From DATBHZ01 sp036557185 (GTDB lineage: Bacteria > Actinomycetota > Acidimicrobiia > IMCC26256 > JAENVU01): a DNA stretch of 22,306 bases. Of this stretch, positions 7,718-13,601 are shown in pieces (position 1 is the stretch's first letter; every line of letters begins with the position of its first letter). The notes beneath the pieces were generated by a model. That model searched no databases. It was not told the DNA's origin and saw only the letters and a program-made list of their open reading frames with translations. The stretch is taken from the NCBI GenBank assembly GCA_036557185.1, contig DATBHZ010000026.1, positions 1 to 22,306 on the forward strand. Direction: 5' to 3'. The translations under genes and the position numbers were made by a program.

Positions 7718-7741
7718 GCGAACGCCGGCGGCGGCGCTCGC
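7718..7741 (-). promoter_or_regulatory. Pause or anti-antiterminator hairpin of the leuB attenuator
   Basis: GCGAGCGCC-GCCGCC-GGCGTTCGC forms a 9-bp stem (one G-U) with a 6-base loop. Its first base directly follows the stop codon of the leader peptide. A ribosome stalled on the Val-Val-Val-Ile codons would cover its 5' arm, whereas a ribosome at the stop codon would sit in a different place. The released GCCGCC could pair with GGGCGGT of the terminator's 3' arm; that pairing is my inference. Confidence 0.7.
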
Positions 7742-7801
7742 TTATCGAATGACGACGACGGAGTGCTGGAACTGCTGCAAGCCGCTGCCTCGGCGATTCA
7801 T
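7742..7801 (-). CDS. leuB leader peptide (19 aa, Val-Val-Val-Ile)
   Basis: A 19-codon ORF, MNRRGSGLQQFQHSVVVIR, ending in TAA immediately before the attenuator hairpin. Three successive GTC valine codons and an ATT isoleucine codon sit 2-5 codons from the stop, with one Leu codon (TTG) earlier. A control-codon run close to the stop, then a hairpin and a terminator, is the classic layout of ribosome-mediated attenuation of ilv/leu operons. The ATG is 9 bases from the proposed -10 with no Shine-Dalgarno, so translation is probably leaderless. The peptide itself likely has no function beyond sensing charged tRNA-Val and tRNA-Ile. Confidence 0.82.
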   Translation of the reverse strand: MNRRGSGLQQFQHSVVVIR

Positions 7802-7810
7802 AGGGGAGCC

Positions 7811-7840
7811 AGCATTGCAGCAGGTCAGGGGCTATGTCAA
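7811..7840 (-). promoter_or_regulatory. Promoter of the leuB leader
   Basis: The minus strand carries a perfect -35 TTGACA (7835-7840), a 17-base spacer, and CAATGC/AATGCT (7811-7817) as -10. The expected start site falls at or within a few bases of the leader ATG at 7801. The -10 overlaps TTGCAGCAG (7815-7823 as read on plus), whose inverted copy CTGCTGCAA lies at 7772-7780; this may be a DNA-level regulatory pair. Confidence 0.7.
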
Positions 7841-7877
7841 GCACAAAAGGACGTGCGGTCGCGTCCGGCAATGCGGG

Positions 7878-7883
7878 TACCCT
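7878..7883 (+). promoter_or_regulatory. Probable -10 box of leaderless greA mRNA
   Basis: TACCCT fits the actinobacterial TAnnnT -10 pattern and ends 8 bases before the greA ATG. The intervening bases contain no Shine-Dalgarno, so the mRNA would start at or next to the start codon. No clear -35 is visible. Confidence 0.5.
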
Positions 7884-7891
7884 CCACCCGG

Positions 7892-8365
7892 ATGAACGAG
7901 CCACACCTCTCCCAACAGGCATACGACCGGCTCGTGGAAGAGCTCGACGAGCGTTCGGGACCGCGCCGCCGCATGATCACCGAGCGCATCGAGCGCGCGC
8001 GCGAGCTCGGCGACCTCAAGGAGAACGCCGACTACCACGCGGCAAAGGACGAGCAGGGCCTGAACGAGGCGCGTGTCCGGCAGCTCGAGCAGATGCTGCG
8101 GAACGCAAAGATCGTCGAGGCCGGCGACGCGAACGCGGTTGCACCGGGAACGGTGGTCGCGCTGGAGATCGACGGCGACGAAGAGCCGACCGAGTACCTC
8201 ATCGGCTCGATCGAGGAGCGCGACGATCGCTACGAGGTGCTCTCCACGTCGTCGCCGCTCGGGCAGGCGCTCATCGGCAAGGCCGTGGGCGACGAGACGG
8301 CATACGAGACGCCGCGCAAGAAGACGCTGACCGTCAAGGTCGTCTCGATCCGGCCCGTCGACTGA
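7892..8365 (+). CDS. greA: Transcription elongation factor GreA
   Basis: Rescues backtracked RNA polymerase by inserting a coiled coil into the secondary channel and stimulating cleavage of the RNA 3' end. The product is 157 aa, essentially the E. coli length. The N-terminal antiparallel coiled coil spans about residues 5-75 with the family signature ARELGDLKENADYH. The tip acidic residues fall at Asp41 and Glu44, as in E. coli GreA. The C-terminal FKBP-like domain ends with SPLGQALIGKAVGDE. I chose the ATG at 7892 (MNEPHLSQQAYDRL) because the upstream extension overlaps the divergent leader promoter and is not GreA-like. It converges on the winged-helix gene with an 11-base gap between stop codons. 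Confidence 0.96.
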   Translation: MNEPHLSQQAYDRLVEELDERSGPRRRMITERIERARELGDLKENADYHAAKDEQGLNEARVRQLEQMLRNAKIVEAGDANAVAPGTVVALEIDGDEEPTEYLIGSIEERDDRYEVLSTSSPLGQALIGKAVGDETAYETPRKKTLTVKVVSIRPVD

Positions 8366-8376
8366 GCCGGGGTGCC

Positions 8377-8871
8377 TCAGGTGTTGCCGTTCGCGGACTG
8401 GAGCAGGTAGCCGCGCGAGCGGACGGTCCTCACCTCGAGGCCGAGCGACGAGATGCGGCGCCGGAGGCGGAGGATGTGCACGTCGAGCGCGTTGCGCGTC
8501 GGCGCCCCGTCGGGCCACGCACGGTGGACCATCACGTTGCGGCCGACGACAGCGCCGTAGCGCTCCACGAGCGCGCCGGCGAGCTCGCGCTCCACGGGTG
8601 AGAGCGCGACCCAGGCGTCCCGGAATCGGAGGAGCCCGTCGTTGTCGAGCGTGGGCAGCGTGACCGCGTCGCCGGCGCGCGCCTCGAGCGTGGCGACGCG
8701 CGCGCGGACGTCGCGGTCGTCCGCGGGGAGCCGGATCCAGTCCTCGAGCGGGTCGTGCGACGCGGGCGGCGATGCATCCGGTCCGACGAGCAACAGTCGT
8801 GGCGTACCGGAGGCGCGCAGCTCCTCGAGGTGCGAGGACTCCTCGGGCCACCGCACGAGCACGACATCCAT
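8377..8871 (-). CDS. OmpR-type winged-helix regulator with degenerate receiver
   Basis: A 164-aa DNA-binding protein. Residues about 75-158 are a trans_reg_C winged helix (ALSPVERELAGALVERYGAVVGRNVMVHRAW, then TRNALDVHILRLRRRI and VRTVRSRGYLL), as in the output domain of OmpR/PhoB response regulators. Residues 1-65 look like the remains of a receiver domain: LLLVGPDA resembles a central strand and DDRDVRARVATLEARA the last helix, but the phospho-acceptor region and acidic pocket are missing. No sensor kinase is adjacent. It is therefore probably phosphorylation-independent. The start is ATG at 8871, with TACGGT 6 bases upstream suggesting a leaderless mRNA; the longer open frame to 9285 runs into the IclR gene and is rejected. 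Its target genes are unknown. Confidence 0.85.
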   Translation of the reverse strand: MDVVLVRWPEESSHLEELRASGTPRLLLVGPDASPPASHDPLEDWIRLPADDRDVRARVATLEARAGDAVTLPTLDNDGLLRFRDAWVALSPVERELAGALVERYGAVVGRNVMVHRAWPDGAPTRNALDVHILRLRRRISSLGLEVRTVRSRGYLLQSANGNT

Positions 8872-8877
8872 GGCCGT

Positions 8878-8883
8878 ACCGTA
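8878..8883 (-). promoter_or_regulatory. Probable -10 box of the winged-helix gene
   Basis: TACGGT on the minus strand ends 6 bases before the ATG at 8871, with no Shine-Dalgarno between. The -35 is not obvious. Confidence 0.4.
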
Positions 8884-8968
8884 GGCATCGGATGTTTCTC
8901 GATTGTTTCGCTCGGGTGAAGCAACCATGTGTGGCGCAGCGGCCCCCCAACCCCTCGACTTTCTCGCC

Positions 8969-8994
8969 GAAACCGTTGCCCTAGCGACGGTTTC
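8969..8994 (-). terminator. Hairpin downstream of the IclR-family gene
   Basis: GAAACCGTTGC-CCTA-GCGACGGTTTC gives an 11-bp stem with one G-U pair and a 4-base loop, 29 bases beyond the regulator's stop codon. No U run longer than three follows on the minus strand, so termination is probable but not certain. The surrounding 8884-9023 holds no gene I can support. Confidence 0.55.
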
Positions 8995-9023
8995 TGCAAG
9001 AAGGTCGGTGGGCTCAGGCGGAT

Positions 9024-9722
9024 CTAGGGAGAGATCAGGTGCTCGAGGGTGCCGGCCGCGGCGAGCACGTCCCGGGAGAAGCGCGCGCCGGGCTTGCGCC
9101 CCAGCCGGTCGACCGGCCCGCTCACGCTCACCGCGGCGACCACGGCACCGGAGCCGTCGCGCACGGGCGCGCTCACGCTCGCGACACCCGGCTCGCGCTC
9201 TGCAACCGATTCGGCCCAGCCTCGCCTTCGCACTGCCGCGAGCGTCGCCTCGGCGATCCCCTCCGGGCGCTCCGCGTCCCCCCACGCGAGGAGCACCTTG
9301 GCGCCGGACCCGGCGGTCAGCGGGAGGCGCGCTCCCAGCGGGACCGTGTCACGCAGCCCGGACGGGCGTTCCGCGATCGCCACGCACACCCGGCGGTCGC
9401 CGTCGCGCACGTAGAGCTGCGCGCTCTCCCCCGTCGCCTCGCGCAGCGCACGGAGCACCGGAGCCGCGTGCTGCACGACCGGCTGCGAGCGGCGGGCGCG
9501 GCTGCCCCACGCAGCAACGCGGGCACCCAGCTCGAACCGTCCCCGGTCGTCGCGGCCCACGATGCCGTGCGCCTCGAGCGCCACGAGCAGGCGATGCGCC
9601 GTCGGACGTGCGATATCCGTCGCCTCCACGAGCTCGGCGAGCGAGAGGGCGCCGCGCTCGGCGAGCGCCTCGAGCAGCCAAACTGATTTGTCGACGACCC
9701 CGACACCGCTTACGCTTTCCAT
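9024..9722 (-). CDS. IclR-family regulator, NdgR/LtbR type
   Basis: A 232-aa regulator with an N-terminal winged helix-turn-helix (about 1-75: SGVGVVDKSVWLLEAL, LSLAELVEATDIARPTAHRLLVAL) and a C-terminal IclR effector domain (LPLTAGSGAKVLLAWG, then ASVSAPVRDGSGAVVAAVSVSGP). The opening MESVSGVGVVDK and a divergent leuCD are hallmarks of the actinobacterial NdgR/LtbR group, which controls leucine and related amino acid genes. I chose the ATG at 9722 over the GTG at 9755 because it restores the family's N-terminus and leaves the inverted repeat at 9737-9753 outside the coding sequence. It probably controls leuCD and itself through that repeat. Whether it activates or represses here cannot be read from the sequence. 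Confidence 0.9.
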   Translation of the reverse strand: MESVSGVGVVDKSVWLLEALAERGALSLAELVEATDIARPTAHRLLVALEAHGIVGRDDRGRFELGARVAAWGSRARRSQPVVQHAAPVLRALREATGESAQLYVRDGDRRVCVAIAERPSGLRDTVPLGARLPLTAGSGAKVLLAWGDAERPEGIAEATLAAVRRRGWAESVAEREPGVASVSAPVRDGSGAVVAAVSVSGPVDRLGRKPGARFSRDVLAAAGTLEHLISP

Positions 9723-9730
9723 ATGTCGAA

Positions 9731-9753
9731 ATCCTAGTCTCACATTCCGAGAC
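9731..9753. promoter_or_regulatory. Operator and -10 boxes between the IclR gene and leuC
   Basis: GTCTC-N7-GAGAC (9737-9753) is a 17-bp inverted repeat midway between the divergent starts. It touches two overlapping TAnnnT boxes: TAGGAT on minus (9731-9736) for the regulator and TAGTCT on plus (9735-9740) for leuC. A protein bound here would block either promoter. Further GAGAC copies follow at 9774-9778 and 9785-9789, before the leuC ribosome binding site. Confidence 0.6.
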
Positions 9754-9801
9754 ACTCTTCCGGGCGCCCGTCCGAGACGTCCCGGAGACAGGAGCTGCGC
9801 C

Positions 9802-11202
9802 GTGGCACAGACATTGAGCGAGAAGGTGTGGGAACGCCACGTGGTGCACCGCGCCGAGGGCGAGCCCGATCTGCTCTACATCGACCTCCACCTGGTCCAC
9901 GAGGTCACGTCCCCCCAAGCGTTCGACGGGTTGCGGATGAACGGCCGCCGCGTGCGCCGACCCGAGCTGACCGTGGCCACGATGGATCACAACGTCCCGA
10001 CCGCGGGGCTCGAGCGCGGGATCGAGGACCCGATCTCGCGCAAGCAGATCGAGGTGCTCGACCGCAACTGCGACGAGTTCGGGGTGCGCCTGTACGGGAT
10101 GGGCGACCCCGGGCAGGGAATCGTGCACGTCATCGGACCGGAGCAAGGCCTGACGCAACCGGGGATGACGATCGTCTGCGGCGACAGTCACACCTCCACC
10201 CACGGCGCCTTCGGCGCGCTGGCCTTCGGGATCGGCACCAGCGAGGTCGAGCACGTTCTCGCTACGCAGACGCTTCCCCAGATGCGGCCCGGCACCATGG
10301 CGATCACCGTGGACGGCGAGCTCCCGCAGGGCGTCACGGCGAAGGACCTCGTGCTCTCGATCATCGCCAAGATCGGCACCGGCGGTGGCATCGGCTCGAT
10401 CATCGAGTACCGCGGCAGCGCGGTGCGTGCGCTCTCGATGGAAGGGCGGATGACGGTCTGCAACATGTCCATCGAGGCCGGTGCCCGCGCGGGGATGATC
10501 GCTCCGGACGACACGACGTTCGAGTATCTCGAGGGCCGGCCGTACGCCCCGAAGGGAGCTGCCTGGGAGGAGGCACTCGACACGTGGCGCGCGCTGCGGA
10601 CCGACGACGGCGCGACCTTCGACCGCGAGGTCGTGCTCGACGCGGCAACCCTGCGGCCGAGCGTGTCGTGGGGCACGAACCCCGGGCACACGACCACCAT
10701 CGATGCGGCGGTGCCCGATCCCGACTCGTTCGACGATCCCACCGAGCGCGAGTCGGCAACACGCGCCCTGCAGTACATGGGCCTCAAAGCGGGCACACCG
10801 ATACGCGACATCACCGTCGACACGGTGTTCATCGGGTCGTGCACGAACTCTCGCATCGAGGACCTGCGCGCCGCCGCCGAAGTCGTGCGCGGCCGGCACG
10901 TGAAGAGCGGCGTGCGGACGCTCGTGGTCCCCGGCTCCTTCGCCGTCAAGCAGCAGGCGGAAGCCGAGGGGCTCGACGACGTGTTCCGCGACGCCGGGTT
11001 CGACTGGCGCGAGCCGGGCTGCTCGATGTGCCTCGCCATGAACCCCGACAAGCTCGCCGAGCGCGAGCGGTGCGCCAGCACGAGCAACCGAAACTTCGAA
11101 GGCCGCCAAGGCCGCGGTGGGCGAACGCATCTGGTCTCGCCCGCCGTCGCGGCCGCAACGGCGCTCGCCGGGCACTTCACGACACCGGCAGACCTGGACT
11201 GA
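9802..11202 (+). CDS. leuC: 3-Isopropylmalate dehydratase large subunit
   Basis: With LeuD it isomerises 2- to 3-isopropylmalate, and can hydrate the citraconate intermediate of the citramalate route. The product is 466 aa, the standard length. It is an aconitase-fold [4Fe-4S] protein: the cluster ligands are Cys347 (FIGSCTNSR), Cys407 and Cys410 (PGCSMCLAMN), the same numbers as in E. coli LeuC. VATMDHNVPT and CGDSHTSTHGAFG are the usual active-site segments. I chose the GTG at 9802 (AQTLSEKVWERHVV), which has AGGAG 7 bases upstream; the open frame continues left into the divergent regulator and is not LeuC-like. It is followed after 14 bases by leuD. Confidence 0.97.
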   Translation: MAQTLSEKVWERHVVHRAEGEPDLLYIDLHLVHEVTSPQAFDGLRMNGRRVRRPELTVATMDHNVPTAGLERGIEDPISRKQIEVLDRNCDEFGVRLYGMGDPGQGIVHVIGPEQGLTQPGMTIVCGDSHTSTHGAFGALAFGIGTSEVEHVLATQTLPQMRPGTMAITVDGELPQGVTAKDLVLSIIAKIGTGGGIGSIIEYRGSAVRALSMEGRMTVCNMSIEAGARAGMIAPDDTTFEYLEGRPYAPKGAAWEEALDTWRALRTDDGATFDREVVLDAATLRPSVSWGTNPGHTTTIDAAVPDPDSFDDPTERESATRALQYMGLKAGTPIRDITVDTVFIGSCTNSRIEDLRAAAEVVRGRHVKSGVRTLVVPGSFAVKQQAEAEGLDDVFRDAGFDWREPGCSMCLAMNPDKLAERERCASTSNRNFEGRQGRGGRTHLVSPAVAAATALAGHFTTPADLD

Positions 11203-11216
11203 GTGGAGGAGCCCTC

Positions 11217-11813
11217 ATGGAGCCCGTACGAGAGATCATCGCAAGGGCTGTGCCCCTCGATCGCTCCGACGTCGACACCGACCAGATCATCCCTTCCGAC
11301 TGGTTGAAGCGCGTCGAGCGCACCGGATTCGGCGAGGGGCTCTTCTCGGAGTGGCGGGAGCGATCGGACTTCGTGCTCAACCAGTCCCGCTACGCCGATG
11401 CCGCCATCCTCGTCGCGGGGCCGAACTTCGGCACGGGATCCTCACGAGAGCACGCCGCATGGGCCCTCCAGGACTACGGGTTCAAGGCGATCGTCTCGTC
11501 GCGGTTCGCCGACATCTTCCGGAACAACTCGTTGAAGATCGGCCTCGTCCCGGTGACGGTCCCGCAGGACGTCGTGACGCGGATCATGCGCGCCGTGCAG
11601 GACGATCCCTCCCTCGAGTTGGTCGTCGACGTCGTCGACAGGCGCATCGCCGTCCCCGCGATCGAGCTCGACGAGCCGTTCGATCTCGACGACCACAGCC
11701 ATGACCGCTTGATGCACGGACTCGACGACATCGGCATCACCGAGACGCACGCCGGCGAGATCGGGACGTTCGAGACCGGCCGCCCCTCCTGGATGCCGCA
11801 GGCGACGCGCTGA
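11217..11813 (+). CDS. leuD: 3-Isopropylmalate dehydratase small subunit
   Basis: The swivel-domain partner of LeuC that completes the isopropylmalate isomerase. The product is 198 aa, normal for LeuD. It opens with AVPLDRSDVDTDQIIPSDWLKRV, the standard substrate-recognition region, and has GPNFGTGSSREHAAWAL, the core motif of the family, near residues 68-84. A strong GGAGG lies 7 bases before the ATG, 14 bases after the leuC stop. It converges on the CPBP gene with a 12-base gap. The hupB gene that often follows leuD in other actinobacteria is not here. Confidence 0.97.
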   Translation: MEPVREIIARAVPLDRSDVDTDQIIPSDWLKRVERTGFGEGLFSEWRERSDFVLNQSRYADAAILVAGPNFGTGSSREHAAWALQDYGFKAIVSSRFADIFRNNSLKIGLVPVTVPQDVVTRIMRAVQDDPSLELVVDVVDRRIAVPAIELDEPFDLDDHSHDRLMHGLDDIGITETHAGEIGTFETGRPSWMPQATR

Positions 11814-11825
11814 GCGCCGGGGCGG

Positions 11826-12692
11826 CTAGCGAACGATCGCCGCGAGGCCGATGACGAGGATGAGGAAGTTGTAGGTGCCGTGGGCGAACATGCCCGGCAC
11901 GAGCTTGCCCGTGTAGCGGCGCAGCAGCCCGAGACAGATGCCGACGGTGCCGATCACGACGAGCTCGATGAGGTTGCCCCACCCGACGCCGAGCTGCAGG
12001 TGCACCATCCCGAATAGAAATGCCTGCACCGCGATGCCGGCCGCCGTTCCCCAGCGCGCGATCAGCGTGCCCTGCACGAGACCGCGGAAGAAGAGCTCCT
12101 CGAAGAACGGGGCTCCGACCGAGCCGATCAACAGCACGATGAGCACGCCGAACGCGCCGGTCGACAACGGGTCCTCGAGATCGTTGCGCGCGCCCGGGCT
12201 GACGTTGGGGGCGATCGCGTGCAGGACCGCCGCGACGATCACCACGAGGATGAGGATTCCGACGCCGCACGCGATGCCGAGGCCCACGTCGGAGGCGGTC
12301 GGGCGCGTCAGCCCGAGGTCTCGCAGCGAGCCGGTCCCCTTGCGCCGAACCGCCACCACGCAGGCGCCCCCGAGGCCGGTCCAGATGCCGAGCGTCGCGC
12401 CCAGGAGTAGGAGCGGGTCGGACATCGATGCTCCCGCAAGGAGCATGAACACCGCGATGACGTTCGAGAGAACGAAGCCGACGAGGAATCCGAGCGCCGC
12501 GATGCCACCGGCCTGAAGCTGCCGCGTCGGGTCGCGCGGGTCGGGTGCGATCCCGATCGTCGGAGGGATGTTGGTGTAGCCGGTCCAGGCGTAGCCGTCC
12601 CACCACCGCCAGTGCGCGACGCCCCACGGATCCGCGTACCAGCCGGGAGGCGCGCTGGGGACAGAGACACCGGGCTCCGTTGGAGCGGTCAC
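11826..12692 (-). CDS. DUF2510-CPBP family intramembrane metalloprotease
   Basis: A 288-aa multi-pass membrane protein. Residues 15-38 (PPGWYADPWG, RWWDGYAWTGY) form a DUF2510-type domain, common at the N-terminus of actinobacterial membrane proteins. Hydrophobic helices start near residue 62. The CPBP (CAAX protease/bacteriocin-processing) motifs are present: FFEELFFRG with Glu198, Glu199 and Arg203, FGMVH with His231, and FAHGTYNFL with His271 and Asn275, so it should be catalytically intact. Its substrate is unknown; family members process prenylated proteins or bacteriocins or act as immunity factors, and no such partner is next to it. The start is GTG at 12692 with no good Shine-Dalgarno, so the exact start is less certain. 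Confidence 0.88.
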   Translation of the reverse strand: MTAPTEPGVSVPSAPPGWYADPWGVAHWRWWDGYAWTGYTNIPPTIGIAPDPRDPTRQLQAGGIAALGFLVGFVLSNVIAVFMLLAGASMSDPLLLLGATLGIWTGLGGACVVAVRRKGTGSLRDLGLTRPTASDVGLGIACGVGILILVVIVAAVLHAIAPNVSPGARNDLEDPLSTGAFGVLIVLLIGSVGAPFFEELFFRGLVQGTLIARWGTAAGIAVQAFLFGMVHLQLGVGWGNLIELVVIGTVGICLGLLRRYTGKLVPGMFAHGTYNFLILVIGLAAIVR

Positions 12693-12734
12693 CGCGTCAT
12701 GATCGCGCCGGCACCCTCGAGCGAGGACGCGCGC

Positions 12735-12860
12735 TCAGACGAGCAGCGCGCTCAACTGCTCGAAGTACTGCCGCTCGTCGATCGCGACGGCGAGCTCGAC
12801 CGCGAGCTCCCGGGTCGCCCGAGCGTCGAACAGGTACACGAGGAATTCCTTGTAGGACAT
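12735..12860 (-). CDS. Small protein of 41 aa, unknown function
   Basis: A short ORF that begins MSYKEFLVYLFDARATREL and ends QYFEQLSALLV. Nearly every codon ends in G or C, as in the known genes, and GGAGGGG stands about 6 bases before the ATG, so I judge it a real gene. The sequence is amphipathic and helical, with an acidic middle (VELAVAIDER); there is no signal peptide and no clear membrane span. It lies 84 bases after the methyltransferase gene and 42 before the CPBP gene on the same strand, so it could belong to either unit. I do not recognise the family. Confidence 0.65.
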   Translation of the reverse strand: MSYKEFLVYLFDARATRELAVELAVAIDERQYFEQLSALLV

Positions 12861-12944
12861 GGCGGGCCCCTCCGTCCTCTCCGCCGGCACCTCCGCATGC
12901 TGCATTGCAAGCGGTTCTCGTCGCCGGGGACCCGAAACTGAAGG

Positions 12945-13601
12945 TCACGAATCAGGCAAATTCGGACGGTCTCCGGCGAGCAGGGCGAGCTCGCGCCACT
13001 TCCAGACGCAATCGACGTCGACGAGACCGAGCTCGCGGAGCCAGGCGAGCTGGCTCTCGACGGGCGTCAGCTTGTTCGACGGGTCGTCCTCCTCGGGGCG
13101 TACGCCGATCGCCTCGAGGAACACGCGGTGCAGCTCCGGCGTCGGGGACGCGACGTGCTCGAGGTTCAGGAACCGGCCCCCGGGCCGGAGACGGCCCGCC
13201 ACCTCCGCGTAGAGCGCGCGCTTGCGCGCGTCGACGACGTGATGGATCGCGAAGCTCGACGTGATGAGATCGAAGCCGTCGAGATCTGCCGGCAGCGGCT
13301 CGTCGAGGTCGTGCCGCCGGATCTCGACATGATCGTCGTCGGAGAACCGCTCACGCGCGCGCCCGAGCATCTCCTCCGAGAAGTCGAGCCCCACGCCGCG
13401 CGACTCCGGCCGCAGCTCGCGGACGAGGCCGAGCGTGAAACCGTCGCCGGTGCCGAGGTCGAGCACTCGGTCGACGCGTTCCGGGAGGAGCTCGACGAGC
13501 ACGGCGAAGCCCTCCATGCGGTGCGGGAGCGCGTCGCGTATCCCGAGGTACCGCTGCGCCCACTCGGGCTCGGTCCAGAGGTTCACGGGAGCGCTGGTCA
13601 C
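12945..13601 (-). CDS. Class I SAM-dependent methyltransferase
   Basis: A 218-aa Rossmann-fold methyltransferase. Motif I is VLDLGTGDGFTLGLV (46-60), an acidic residue for the SAM ribose follows at Asp73 (GVGLDFSEEM), and FDLITSSFAIHHV plus the loop LRPGGRFLNLEHV are the later motifs. The arrangement resembles UbiE/small-molecule methyltransferases. The substrate cannot be deduced. Its GTG start overlaps the leuA TGA in a 4-base GTGA, so it is probably translated by ribosomes finishing leuA and controlled by the leuA attenuator. It has no signal peptide or membrane segment. Confidence 0.88.
   Translation of the reverse strand: MTSAPVNLWTEPEWAQRYLGIRDALPHRMEGFAVLVELLPERVDRVLDLGTGDGFTLGLVRELRPESRGVGLDFSEEMLGRARERFSDDDHVEIRRHDLDEPLPADLDGFDLITSSFAIHHVVDARKRALYAEVAGRLRPGGRFLNLEHVASPTPELHRVFLEAIGVRPEEDDPSNKLTPVESQLAWLRELGLVDVDCVWKWRELALLAGDRPNLPDS

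Noticed and set aside
7687..7840. T-box or protein-binding riboswitch reading of the leuB leader
   Set aside because: No T-box core sequence or specifier stem is seen, and the region is too short; the short ORF with abutting hairpins explains it better.
7704..7895. Plus-strand 63-aa frame crossing the leuB attenuator
   Set aside because: It runs through the terminator stem, leader and both promoters, and has no ribosome site or coding bias.
8903..9817. 304-aa plus-strand frame over the regulator
   Set aside because: Shadow of the IclR-family gene, Arg/Pro-rich with no domain.
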